Shown piece after piece: positions 50,975-62,956 of a stretch of DNA of 64,000 nucleotides (position 1 is the first letter of the stretch; each line of letters opens with the position of its first letter). A model generated the notes under the pieces. The model was given only the letters and a program-made list of their open reading frames with translations, was not told the DNA's origin and did no database searches. The position numbers and the translations under genes were made by a program. The stretch covers positions 26,997,501 through 27,061,500 of the forward strand of contig NC_092580.1 of NCBI RefSeq assembly GCF_037975245.1, read 5' to 3'. The DNA is from Apostichopus japonicus. Taxonomy: Eukaryota > Echinodermata > Holothuroidea > Aspidochirotida > Stichopodidae.

Positions 50975-52892
50975 TTATGCTGTGATTCAGTGGCGTAGGA
51001 AGGTACTTTTGAGTGGGGGCTGAAGACTGATGGCCGGCCTAGGGGAGGGGTCTAAGGGGAGGGGTGTCCCCCTCCCCTTTGGAATTTTTTTGCATTTCCA
51101 GGTGGCCTCAGATGCAATTTGGTGCAATATAGCACACTTCAACCCACCCACTCCATTTTGCATATAATTTTGCATTTTCACCTGGCCTTAGATGCAATTC
51201 GGTGCTCCAAATGAGATTTTTTTCTCATTTGGAAATGAAAAAGGGGTTTTCTGACTTGCGAAGCGGGGGGGGGGGGCGGAATGATACTTCCGCCCCTCCA
51301 CATTTTTCACTGGGGGGCTGGCGCCCCCCCGGCTACGCCCTTGCTGTGACTGGTTTCTGGCTGTAGTGTTGGGCGACAGCCGCTTTAAAGTTATCCTTGT
51401 CCTCGATTTCTTTGATGTGTTGTGGGAGGGCGTTCCGGTCTATTAGAGTTTTTGGCATGAATGAGAATTTTAAACAGTTTTTGTTGCAGGGAATTTGAAT
51501 GTAAGATCTGTGTCTTGAAGAGCGGACGACCGGGCGCAGAATTGTTTGCGTTGGTATGGCAATTAAGGCGACCCGATTGGGCTTGGTGTAATATGGAGAC
51601 CCAAGTCACTCTTCTTCTTTCCTCCAACGGTTCCCATTTCAGTTCTTGTTTCATGTGTGACACACTGCTTGTCCTTCTGTAATCAGCGGTTACGAACCGA
51701 GCACCCCTGTTTTGAACGGATTCTAGCCTCTGTTTAAGTTCTTTGGTTGAAGGATCCCATACAGATCCACAGTACTCCATTGTTGGTCGCACTAAAGATT
51801 TGTATGCTAAGTTTTTTGACCTGTTTTGAGCATGAATGTAAGTTTCTCTTTATAATCCCTAGAGTTCTGTTTGCCTTTGCCGCAGTATTATTTACGTGTG
51901 AGTTCCATGACCATTTTGACGTAAGTGTTACCCCAAGGTAAGGGTATTCTTTCTTTTCAGCCAACTCTGTATTATTAAGTGTGTATATGAAGTTTTTGGG
52001 AGATTTTGAATGAGTCACTCTCAGAACATAACACTTTTGGGCATTAAATGCCATTTGCCACTTTGACTGCCATGCAGTGAGCACATCTAAGTCCTTTTGT
52101 AACATGCCAGCATCCTCAGGACCGGCTACTTTTCTGAACACGATGCAATCATCTGCAAAGAGTTTCACACTAGATGTTAAGTTCTGAGGCAAGTCATTAA
52201 TAAACACTAGGAAGTCCATGGGTCCCGTAACTGTTCCCTGAGGAACACTAGATTTCACATCTACCCATTCTGAACATTTACCATCTATCACTACTCGCTG
52301 TTTTCTTTGAGTGAGGAATGCTTCTGTCCAATTAAGTGCTTTTCCCCTTATACCATAGCGATCAAGTTTGCCGTAATCTGCGATGTGGAACCTTGTCAAA
52401 CGCTTTCGCGAAATCCATAATAATCATGTCAACCTGATGTTTTTGGTCTAAGAGACAAGCTATCTCATGAGTTGTATTTATCAGCTGTGTCTCACATGAG
52501 TGGTTTCTACGAAAGCCGTGTTGATTTTCACACAAAATTTGGTGTTTATCCAGGTGTTTCATGACATTTGATTTCAGTATGTGTTCGAATATTATACTCG
52601 CAACAGACGTCAGGTTCACCGATCTATAGTTGGATGGTACAGTACGGTCCCCTTTTTTTAAAATGGGAGTTATGTTTGAAATCAACCAGTCTGTTGGTAC
52701 TACACCTGTATCTAATGAAAGTTGAAAAATGATTTTGACTGCCAAGCCTATCTCTTCTGCTGTTGTTTTGAGATATTTGGCTGAAATTCCATCGGGGCCG
52801 GTGGCTTTGTTTGAGTTCAGTTCTGCCAACAGTTTGATTACCCCAGCCTGACTAAGATCCTCTACACCATAGAACGTAAAAAGGATTTGCAA
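50975..52892 (-). pseudogene. LINE reverse transcriptase pseudogene (CR1/Jockey-like), 5'-truncated
   Basis: In order: NKATGPDGI; KKGDRTVPSNYRSVNLTS; NQHGFRRNHSCETQL; MDFAKAFDKVPH; VPQGTVTGP; the catalytic KLFADDCIVF; then the C-terminal RPTMEYCGSVWDPSTKE, LESVQNRGARFV and LIDRNALPQHIKEIEDK. Frame changes near 52,380, 51,760 and 51,450 break it. The endonuclease half is missing, as is usual for truncated LINE copies. A family A MITE (50988-51343) is inserted in the last few codons: the frame KPVTA resumes across the target duplication to a TAA at 50,975-50,977. Confidence 0.92.
50988..51343 (-). mobile_element. hAT MITE, family A, copy 3
   Basis: Inverted relative to copies 1 and 2: starts CAGTGGCGTAGGAA and ends GGCTACGCCCTTG. 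The flanking 8-mers CTGTGATT and CTGTGACT differ at one base. It is nested in the LINE pseudogene, so it inserted after the LINE copy arrived. Confidence 0.93.
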
Positions 52893-53237
52893 ATTATATA
52901 AGTGTTAACCAAATAAACATCATTCAGCCGAATTCACACTACGCCAGACATTTTTTAATTTGCAATATTTTCTTCAATATTTGAAATGAAAGTTGAATAA
53001 TCAATCTGACAAACTGAATTGTTGTGAGATCTTTACAAGTGAATCGGGGAATGTTATAATGAATTATATACAAACATCAAGGCTATTGCAGAGGTCACCT
53101 CGTACCTCAGTCTATACAAGGATTCTTGACGCGCAATCGAAGTGACATCACTCGGTTATAGCCGCCTGTCACTCGAAAGTCCAAAGTGCAGAATGATTGA
53201 CTATTGCAGGAAACTGTGTCAGTTCCATGATGGTAAC
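52893..53237. other. Intergenic, nothing recognised
   Basis: No feature seen between the truncated LINE end and the fold-back element. Confidence 0.5.
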
Positions 53238-53619
53238 TATGGCGGGCCATCAGTCTCAAATCATGGGAGATCGACTTATACCGATTTAAATCGACATATA
53301 CCAGTTTCCCTCGACATATCATCGATTTATTTTACTTATCATCGATTTAAATCGACATATACCAGTTTCCTTCGACATATCATCGATTTATTTTACTTAT
53401 CATCGATTTAAATCGATGATAAGTAAAATAAATCGATATGTAGAATGAAACTGGTATATGTCGATTTAAATCGATGATATGTCGAAGGAAACTGGTATAT
53501 GTCGATTTAAATCGATGATAAGTAAAATAAATCGATGATATGTCGAGGGAAACTGGTATATGTCGATTTAAATCGGTATAAGTCGATCTCCCATGATTTG
53601 AGACTGATGGCCCGCCATA
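53238..53619. mobile_element. Fold-back element (382 bp near-perfect palindrome)
   Basis: Almost the whole length is one inverted repeat. It begins TATGGCGGGCCATCAGTCTC and ends with the reverse complement, with its centre near 53,410-53,430. Each arm contains short internal repeats around ATCGATTTAAATCGACATAT. It is flanked by the 6-bp direct repeat GGTAAC (53232-53237, 53620-53625), so it looks like a transposed fold-back MITE. No coding capacity; superfamily not assigned. Confidence 0.9.
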
Positions 53620-53625
53620 GGTAAC

Positions 53626-56311
53626 AGGGAACTGTTTCGGCTCAATGTATGGTTGAAACTGGGAAGTTGTTAACTTGTTGCGATCTCTTGATGAGACAGG
53701 GATTTTTCAGCTGCATTACTGAAGCGATAACTGTTCAGGTCCCTGCATAAAGCAAGGAATTTTCTGTTCCTCGGTTGAAGTAGGGAACTGTTTTCCTTCC
53801 ATGGTTGAAGCACTGAGGTCATTGTTTCGGTGATAGTAAAGCAGGAGAGTTTTTTATCTCCCTGGTTGAAACAGAGTATTGTTTAAGCGAGTCCCTCATT
53901 AAGCAGGGAAGAATAACTTTGATGATTACAAGAAAAGTATTCATTCCTACCAGGCTTCAGACTTTGAAATTTGGTTACAGAGAAATTTTATCCAGTTACA
54001 CATGCATAATGCTCTTTGTGTCGAATCCTCGTCCATGGCATTATTTTGCTGATTATAGGTTTCGCTTAGCTTTGCCGTGTTTTGACAACATGTATTGCTT
54101 GCAGAGGCAAAAAGGGTTACTTCCGGAATTTTGAATCAAGGGTCGGATTACAACGATTACTCAATTAACTAAATTCGTGACTTTGTTAGGCCGCTAGAGC
54201 ATAGATAGAAGTTTTCAACTGACATGTCCTACCCTTCATACGATATATGATGGCTTGGGCTATCACATTCCATTTTGGCCACCATAGCCGTTAAGATGTT
54301 GATCTAGAAGAGGCCATTGTTTTTTCATAAAAATGAAGATGATGATTGAAAACATGCCAAAATCGTCACTTCAGTATAGGTCCATTCCATTAGGGACTTT
54401 TCTCGACAATGTTAACCCTTCGTACGTATGTTGGCCTACTATAACTGTGATATACTATATGATTGGTATATATAAACAGACATTAACGTTAGTTCCAACC
54501 CCTCCCCCACCACAACTGAATTATATGATATTGCACAACTGATAATCATCAGCGTACAATTTGATCCCGAGAAGAGAAGATGTATTTGCCTCTCGGTCTC
54601 ATTGGGCTACTTAGAGCTGGTAGTTCAATGGAGAACACCGTATGCCGCAGTAATTTTGGGTTTCAGTATTTTACATACATTATCAGCTGTTTTTGTACAA
54701 GTTCCGATATATGGTCACTGTTGCTACGGGTTAAAAGTTTTATTGTGAAATGACTCGAACGGTATATAACGTTTGCTTTGCAATTAGTAGTGGGCGCTCT
54801 TTCACTTTACTATATCGTTCGAAGAATTTCCTCTGCATCCTCGCACTCGAAGTCTACCTCCAGCAACAGGGAGTGCCGTGCAACATTTTACTAGGGCCAT
54901 GTACGCCACTAGGCGACCCTTTAAAGCTCTTAAGTATGTGCATCCCGGGTGTTTGCTGCTTTGTGGGTCATGTATTTCATATCCTTGTGTATAATAGAGT
55001 ATAAAACTTTCCGATTTGAGGGCCTAGTCGGATCTTCCCCAGAGAACAGACTAAAGACACGTTTAAAGCAAAAAGATAGATAGACAGACAGCTAAACTGG
55101 ACTGTTGAACAATGAACAGAGCAAAATGAATGGAACAGAGGATTGTAAGATGACACAGAAACGGGATGATAGGATGAAAGCTGCGAGGAGATAAACTATG
55201 ACTTTTGAAGAACAATGGGACTTAATAAGTAATGAAGGTGAAAGGGGAGATTAAAAGAAAGGGGATTAGGAAGGGGGAAGTGTAAGAGCAGATTAACTAG
55301 TGTGAACTAAGGAAATGACAGTTCTGTACTGATAAAAGATATTCCTATCCACTTTTTAACAACTATGGGTTTCAAAAGCAAAATAAGAGCTAACTGCAGT
55401 ATTAGGAATATGAAGGAATGTTAGGGAAATAGCACACTGGACTGGATAACCCAAACCAAAACCATCTGAACCTCTCTTATAGCATCCCCAATACCAAAGA
55501 AATGAATAAGAAAATAAACAAGTTCTTTTTATCAATCACTGCATTATTATGCATAAATATATTCTTTAGTTCCAAACAAAAGTTCTGAAAAATATCACAT
55601 GAAATTCTTGAGTGGGATAACATTCAACAGTTTGCTTGTATATTATTTCACATTTTAGTTATCTCTCGTTCCATATTACAGTCCAAAGTGAGCCTCTATA
55701 GAGTTCATGGACGAGGGAGGCACACTATACACACAATACCTCTCAATAGGTTGTATTAGATAAGTACAATAAATTTAACGAGTGTATAATTAATCAGTAA
55801 CGTTTGAATTTATGACAATACATCAACGTTTCTTGGTTGAAAATTAAAACAACTCACAAACATGAGAGAATGGTTGCTGAGATATGTTTATATTTAATAA
55901 TGGATAACTTCAGTTTTGGCAGTAAACAAGTGATTCAACATTTTTAATCTTCAAAATGCGACTCAAAGCTAGAAATAAAATGTAAAGGAATAATTCTGCT
56001 ACATTTACTACTTCTGATTTGAAACATTGCCAAAAGTTCAAGCTTGCAGTAATTCTATGTTCCCTTTTCTTATTTTACTTTTGAAACAGCACCATCTAAT
56101 CACGTGAAAAAAATGATACACAACCTTCCAGCGTGACCAACTATTTCAAAACAAATCATGGTGAACCTAGTCAGCTTGTTTGGAATGGAACTAAAGATAT
56201 TTTTTACGTCTCTGTGATAAATGTCTCCTCTTCCAGTCGTCTGGCGAAACTATGCCAAACTTTCAAAGTGATAGAAAGAAAAAAATCCCCGAAAGCAGAG
56301 ACGCGGCCTCA
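53626..56311. other. Intergenic region 3' of ATP5F1C
   Basis: Some GGTTGAA...CAGGGA repeats occur at 53,640-53,910 (loosely periodic, about 40 bp). The rest, to the ATP5F1C stop codon, has no feature I can support; short frames here lack similarity. Confidence 0.5.
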
Positions 56312-56412
56312 TTATAGTGCAGCAGCACCGGAGATGATCTCAATAAGTTCCCTGGTGATGACTGCCTGCCTGGTACGGTTGAACTGCAAGGTCAGCTTGT
56401 CAATCATTTCAC
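56312..56412 (-). CDS. ATP5F1C: ATP5F1C terminal coding exon
   Basis: Acceptor CTTGTAG. Encodes (G)[18 protein letters not shown] and [12 protein letters not shown], then TAA. This C-terminal helix is the family signature. Confidence 0.97.
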
Positions 56413-59400
56413 CTACAAGTAAACCAAAGGAAGGCCACTTTAAATATACTGCATTACTAAGGGATCATACATCAAATACATATCCTGCATCACTAAGGGA
56501 TAATCCATCAAATACGTATACTGCATCACTAATGGATAATACATCAAATATGTATACTGCACCGCTAAGGGATCATCCATCACAAACTATCCTGCATTAC
56601 TAAGGGATAATCCATCATAAACATATCCTGCATTACTAAGAGATAATCCATCGCATACTTATACTGCATCACTGAGGGATAATTCATCACATACTATCCT
56701 GCATCACTAAGGGATCATCCATCAAATACATGTATATCCTGCATCACAAAGGGATAATCCATTGCATACTTATACTGCATCACTGAGGGATAATCCATCA
56801 CATACTACCCTGCAGTACTAAGGGATAATCCATCATATACATATCCTGCATCACTAAGGGATAATACATCAAATATGTATACTGCAACACTAAGGGATAA
56901 TCCATCAAGTTCGAATACTGCATCCCTAAGGGATAATCCATTAAACACGTATACTGCATCCCTATGGGAAATTCCATCATATATTAACTGAATTCAATAC
57001 ACCACAGACTAACGCTTCATGAACTTGGAACACAAAATCCGAATTGAATAAATTTTGATGGCTTACTGTATAACTATTTTGATAACTTCAAAGAAGGTTT
57101 CTACAGAGAATTTTCCAGTTGACTTTAATTAGACATTTTTTTCGCTGCTCTGTACAAATTGCCAAACTCTTGAGTGGTTGTCGTAGGACAAATTAACCAG
57201 ATTTAACTCATTCAACTTATAATCAGTGATAACCAGTCTCTAAATTTGTTTGTTTTTCTTCTGGTAACTTACCTGCATTCTTGGTGGCGTTATCCATAGC
57301 AGTCATCCTAGAGCTTTGTTCACTGCAGTTAGATTCCATCATGGTGGAGTAGAGGATACTGGCTAGCTGAAACTCTGAATAGTTGCGCAGAATATCCGAG
57401 TCCACGTCATCATAGATGGTCATTTTGTCTGCGAAAAATTCAGGAAACATTGGAATAAGTTGGAAAGGACCTCCAGACGAGATTCAAAACGATATCATTA
57501 TCCCCAATCAAAGTATATGAAAGGAGAAACATTTCTCATTATGTCAATCTAAGAAAGAAAACAGACATTACAGAATTTATTCTAGTTTCAATCAAGCAAT
57601 TTTCAGCAACAATCGGTCTGCAATTCCATGCAGGAAATTAAAACTATTTCGCTGTTTAATCTCTACTACAAGGAATATTATGGTGGCAATCAGACACTTT
57701 CATGAAGACAACAATAGTAAGAACTGCTTTTGGAATAATCCATCTCCTATCTTCTCCTTCATGTTGGTAGTTGTTGCTGATTTATATTGCCACATATCAA
57801 TCAAGTTTAACCAGAAAACCAGTTGGCTTTGTGATTCTTGCCATACAATTTGCTCAAAATTCGAAATAACTATCTGACTAATGTAGAGCACGTGAGTTAA
57901 ATTTGTAAAAGTATTAAGTGAGAACCAGAAAAGATCAGAGACTTTTCCGGCTCTTATTTGTGGCACTCCCTTGTGGGCATCAACCATTTCATTCACTGGT
58001 AAGGATTTTACGGGATAGAATATTTATTCCCAAATGTTTCAATATCCAGAAAGAAGTCTTCATATGTGAAATAAAGACACAGATGTATGAATAAAGAGAC
58101 ATTTTCTTAACCAACTTTGAGCTGGCAAATCAGCTCTGCTACCAAGCATCCCTTTGTTCATTGTCATTAAATGAGAGTTACATGACTTTGTTTATACACT
58201 GTGAATATGTTTTCACAACCCACTGCAAAGCAGAAGTCATTAATCAGTATAAATCACAGAGAAATGGCCAATTTTGAGACCATTTGCGATAATCTGTTGA
58301 CCCCTTGAGCCAAGTTTTGCACCATTTGAGATAACATGTTAACACCTTGAAGCTCAGAGGGTGAAACCTGATAACAACCATTTAAGTGCAAGACTATCAA
58401 CTCTTTGAAGCATATTTCATTTCCTGGATGACTGTATGTTTTGCAGAAGACCTACAGAGCCCATTCACAATACAAAACTGAACTGTATTTGACCAAGCAA
58501 TGTTCACCAAAGATAATCATAGCATTGGAGAATTCACACATTAATTGTAGCTTTAATTTTGGAGTAGCATGTTCAAAAGGTTTTCAGACTTTGACACATG
58601 TTGACCTCATTCCACCTTTGGCCTCTACTAATTTCAACAGGGTTCTTACACTCACCAAGCTGGATCTACATACTACGTATGAAGTTCAAGAAAGATCTAC
58701 TTCTTGCGTTATTGTGATCACAAGATTTTCAGACTGACTTAAATGCTGACTGCAAAAATGACCACTCACCTCCATTTCAAAAGGGTTCTTGTACTTAACA
58801 AGCTGAATCTGCATACCACGTATGAAGTTCAACAAAGATGAATTTTTTGAGTTATTGAAATTTACAAAGTTTTCAGACTTTGACCTATGTTGACCCCAAA
58901 TGACCACTGAATTTCACAGAAAGGAATAGGGTCTCGTACTCAATAAGACGGATCCACATACCAAGTATGAAGTTTATCCACTATAAACTTTTTGAGTTAC
59001 GATATTTACAAGCAAGTGTTACATACAAACACACTCACACACATGCCATCACCATTACACAGATTCCTTCTGCCTCCAGCAAGGAATCAATAAGAGCCAA
59101 TTCTTCCCAATCTTTCCATCAGGGACTTAATACACTGGGGACTAATGGGGTACTAATTTGAAAGTCTGGTACATTGTGAATTTTGCTTTTATGAGTTGCA
59201 TTATTTACCTGACTCTGCTAGGACATTTACAGGAAACACTGGTTGGGATGTGGTCTTGTAGGATATGACAGACCTGTAAAGAGACACAAGATGAGGCGTG
59301 TTAATATGCAGAGAGTAAATATAAAACAATAAAATAAAAGGAAAATTTGAAAATGTATGGAGTAACTCATGTCACTCTGAAGCAAAATTATTGTATTGTT

Positions 59401-62400
59401 AGTACACAGAATCATAGTATTTTTGGACTATTATTATGATAAATGAGTCATGAGTCATAAACCTAATTTTTTTTCTAAAAACTGTTCACTGTAGATTACT
59501 CCTGGGACAAAGAAAGGATGTACAGGAGCAGATCCAGGGGTAGTGTGTGCGTGTAGGGGGTGGGTGAGTGGTTCCACACACTCCTTTCAACTTGCTTAAA
59601 TAGAATTAACAGTAGTAACTAACACAACTTTGCATCAAGACCAAATTTATAACCTAACTATGCTTCAGAATGTACCATTTCACATTATAAAAGATTTTTT
59701 ATTCTGGGGGGAGGGACCCTCAAACTCCCATACATCGGAGTCGGCTTCAAAAAACCAACGGCCAGAGTCAACCCTTTTTAAAAATCTGGATTTGCCCGAT
59801 GCAACCCCTATTTAAATAAGATGACCCTCACATTTGTTGGAGGCCAGTTCAGGTTTAAATGACATAGTTCAAATATTCAGATTAATCTAAACCTCCTAAT
59901 CAAAGCAATGATAAGTGCATCATCATTTTTGCAAGAGCGATGCCACCTAATAGACTAAAATATGGTAACTTTACAGTTTTAAGAAACTGATTTCACATTT
60001 TAAATCCATCTTAAGGATTTGTTTTGAAACATTTCACAACAAGGGCATTTGTAGTGTGTGTCTGTGCTATCCAAGTAAAGTTGGCAGATGTGTTTCGAGT
60101 CTTACTTTCAAAATCTAACAGCATTCACTGTGTTTATAAACGCTGTGTTGTTGTTGCTTGAAACCCAAAATTCTAATTTACTCATTCTTGGCGACTAAAA
60201 GCTGTAAAAAGAGAAATTGAATACAGAGTATCTGTCAGCACCGAAAGAGGTAATTTAGACTGTCGTGATAGATATCTGTTAGTTCATTTTCAAAACAATG
60301 TGCAGAGTGAGGCTTTTACAACTGAGACTAAATGACTTCACCTGGCTATTGTTCCACCCCTGTGCATGCAGACTGAAGGTAGGAAGATGCTTAAATTTAC
60401 CTCAGCCAAGTAATCTTAATAGAACTTCACATGAACCTGACTCATATGCCGAACGAAGAAAAGATGTGACACCCATTTCACATGATTTCAGGGGCGGTGG
60501 TGCTTAGTAACCTTACCTGAACCTGTTAAATAGGATTTCACCGGTATCAAACTCATATCCAGAACCGAGGAGGGCCGAGGCTACATTGGATGCATCTTGG
60601 AAACTCGGTGTCTTTCTTCCATAGTCATTGATACTGAACATAATTTTGTCACTGAATATTCTGAAAGTTACATGAAAGAAAGAGACCAAAAAATTAGGTT
60701 CCAAGTTCTTCACAAACCATCTTTTGTATAGGAAACTGAAAGATATCGCTTTTCATACTATCAAGCCTGTCGTGGGGAGGAGTAAAGAGAGAATATATTC
60801 TACGTTTGTCTTGTAACTGTTGAAATATGCCACTCAACCCCAGGTAGACTTGCTACATTTCAACAAAATATATAATAATGTAATAATTTTCAATGAATGG
60901 GTAAACGGAGTGACCAACCTGTTGCTGTGATAGGCACCATTCAAACCAACCAAACAATTTAGTACAGATGACTACACAAATGTATTATCATCCACAGTGG
61001 TGGAGCTTAGGGGTATTGGTCAAGGGTGTCGAGAATGGTCTGTAGGGGCGCTTTCGACACTATCTAAGAGGAAGCCACCACAGGTTGGTGCGGAGCGTAC
61101 AGAAATTTTTGAGTAAAGATACTCCCTAGATCGCTGGAAATTACCCTTTCCAGGCCTTGTTAATTTGTAGATAAACGAAGCATAAATAGGTGTCATCGCC
61201 AACAAAGTGTGACAAATGTCAATAGGTAGATGAGAGCGCAATAAAAAAGTCAATAATCGCGAATAAGTAAAAAATGGTAAAAAGCTGAAAAGGGCGCCAG
61301 CAGTCCATCTGAGTCCATCAGGGGCAGCATCCGCCCCCCCGCCCCCCTGACTGTATGGACGCTCCGCCACTGATCATCCACATACCTCTGAAGCTGGGTC
61401 CTGGCTTTGTCACCAATAATGATCAGTTTGACATTGCTCTTGTCTTCTTTCTCTAAAATGGAAGCTTTCACAGCTTTGGAGATGTGGCTATGGATACCTC
61501 CACAGAGGCCACGATCACTTGAGACTGCAATGATCAGATGGTTTTCTGTTTTCTCCAGGGGAGAAATTTCTGCTACATCGTACAGGGCTAAAAGGAAAAA
61601 GAAATACTGACCTAGATATTATCCTGTTCATAATTGAGTTTTGATCACAATCTCTCACAGTTGTAACCACATGAAAGTTTCAAACTCGTTTAATACGTTA
61701 TCTATCACAGCACTCTTTATCGCAGCACATTCCCTAAATGTAACTGGCAGTCTACCTATTTATCACTACACATAATCATGTAACAGAGAAATCTGAATGT
61801 ATCACCTATCTACAAACAATCAATTACAACTTTCACTTCCTTTTGTATGTCAAAGCTAATACTTTTGCAGGTATTATCCAGTAACGAAAGGGAATAACGT
61901 AGGTTCACATATTGTGTATCAGTTTGGAGGTTTATTTTGGTTCCTATAAAATACTATTTTCAGTGTGGACAAAACTACATATCTTGTTGTTTTTGTCGCA
62001 GTTTACTTGTCTTCTGCATAATAATGCTGTTCTATTCTTTTCATACCTGTAGCTCCATTGCCATATTGCCTGACTGGTTTCAGCTCCTTCTCTGCTTTGG
62101 CATAGCGGGCGGCTGCTATCATCTTCATGGACTGTGTGATTTTCTGTATGTTCTTAACAGACTTCAGTCTGGTTTGAACTGCAAAACAATAAAGATCATG
62201 ATAATATGTCACCAAAATCAGGCAACATCACAAACTAGGTACAAATGTGCTTTATCATCCAACAAAATAACCTGTGCTTTTGGTTAGACCAATGTGATCC
62301 ACACTGCATTGAAAAGAGAAAGGAAATTTTGGCTACAACAGGATAAAACCCAGTGATTCCTGCCAGCAGTTCTGGGCTATACCAACAGAGCTATCTGTCC

Positions 62401-62956
62401 TCTGATGGTGAAGACTCCTATGTAAGTGTACACTTCTTCAGTCAGAAGTCACCGCACCTCTTGTAACCTTAAACCTATAACCAGGGATGACACCCAAGTT
62501 ACAACCCAGAAAGCATCAATGAAATGTTTCATGACAAAAAAAACTTTGTTACTCTCAAATTTGTATACCTTCCCATATGTTTCCTTTGGTGATTTATTTA
62601 ATGATATAAACTCAGGCAGAGGTTCAATGTGGAAAACATACATGAAGTTAACTAGTTAACACACAACACACTTTGTGGTAGTGTTACACAATGTTTACAA
62701 TGTGCTTCCAGAGGCCACTCTATAGTTTCATTCTCATTCTTTTTGGTTGTAACTAGTCTTTAAAATGATCATTTCTAAGAAATGTATACAAATTTTCAAC
62801 AAGAAAGAAGTGGAAGGAAAAGGCCTTGGTAACTTAAAACTTAATAGATTAATACACTTTATAATTAATATCAGGATATTAATCAGCAAATATTAGTGAA
62901 AGTTTGTGAAAAGACTACTTACTTCTTTTTAAGGTTGCCATGGTATCTTCTTTTAT
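56312..62956 (-). CDS. ATP5F1C: ATP synthase F1 subunit gamma, mitochondrial (whole gene, 7 coding exons)
   Basis: Central rotor shaft of mitochondrial F1-ATPase, coupling proton-driven rotation to ATP synthesis in the alpha/beta hexamer. Coding exons in order: 62923-62956, 62047-62178, 61386-61587, 60517-60660, 59209-59273, 57273-57428, 56312-56412; all phases agree and the frame closes to 272 aa from MATLKR. Seen: the N-terminal coiled-coil helix ([20 protein letters not shown]), the conserved [34 protein letters not shown], the [17 protein letters not shown] block and the C-terminal helix ending [17 protein letters not shown] starts the mature protein in vertebrates; here an acceptor-like tract just upstream (CTTCTTTTTCTCCC...CCTAG) and an in-frame IKEDT imply an earlier exon with the import presequence, which I did not find. 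The introns hold a minisatellite and a MITE. Confidence 0.97.
56445..56985. repeat. Minisatellite, 36 bp unit, in the last ATP5F1C intron
   Basis: About 15 copies of a unit such as CTGCATCACTAAGGGATAAT followed by CCATCAAATACGTATA. Because 36 is a multiple of three, both strands give repetitive open frames; these are not genes. Confidence 0.93.
57273..57428 (-). CDS. ATP5F1C: ATP5F1C coding exon
   Basis: Acceptor TTTTTCGCAG, donor GTAAGT. Encodes (D)[19 protein letters not shown] and [17 protein letters not shown], the start of the C-terminal helix. Confidence 0.97.
57429..59208. other. ATP5F1C intron, nothing recognised
   Basis: AT-rich intron. A motif around TTTTCAGACTTTGAC...TGTTGACC recurs loosely at 58,580-58,620 and 58,870-58,900 (also near 19,950), hinting at a degraded dispersed repeat. 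Confidence 0.5.
59209..59273 (-). CDS. ATP5F1C: ATP5F1C coding exon
   Basis: A 65-nt exon, acceptor CTTTACAG and donor GTAAAT, encoding [20 protein letters not shown](S). Confidence 0.95.
59274..60516. other. ATP5F1C intron
   Basis: Contains an old hAT-like remnant (59,523-59,800; ends resembling CAGGAGCAGATCCAGG and CTGGATTTGCC) without a recognisable target duplication. Otherwise nothing seen. Confidence 0.45.
60517..60660 (-). CDS. ATP5F1C: ATP5F1C coding exon
   Basis: Acceptor AACTTTCAG, donor GTAAGG. Encodes (R)[33 protein letters not shown](R). Confidence 0.97.
60995..61372. mobile_element. hAT MITE next to an ATP5F1C splice donor
   Basis: Ends CAGTGGTGGAGC and GCTCCGCCACTG are inverted repeats (one mismatch), flanked by perfect 8-bp duplications ATCATCCA (60987-60994, 61373-61380). 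The element begins only 13 bases into the intron after the exon end at 61,386. It has a GGGGGG/CCCCCC-rich end near 61,335. Its ends differ from family A. Confidence 0.94.
61386..61587 (-). CDS. ATP5F1C: ATP5F1C coding exon (SSDRGLCG)
   Basis: Acceptor CCTTTTAG, donor GTATGTGG. Encodes (A)[26 protein letters not shown] and [15 protein letters not shown](R). Just beyond the donor a MITE is inserted. Confidence 0.97.
62047..62178 (-). CDS. ATP5F1C: ATP5F1C coding exon (N-terminal helix)
   Basis: Acceptor TTGTTTTGCAG, donor GTATGA. Encodes (I)[15 protein letters not shown] through [19 protein letters not shown]. Confidence 0.97.
62923..62956 (-). CDS. ATP5F1C: ATP5F1C first recognised coding exon
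   Basis: Encodes (IKEDT)MATLKR and ends at donor GTAAGT. Only the part from MATLKR is certain. The 15 nt before it are in frame back to an acceptor at CCTAG; alternatively the ATG at 62,939-62,941 is used as the start. Confidence 0.8.

Noticed and set aside
56133-56603. 156-codon plus-strand frame
   Set aside because: Antisense to the last ATP5F1C exon, then translated minisatellite.
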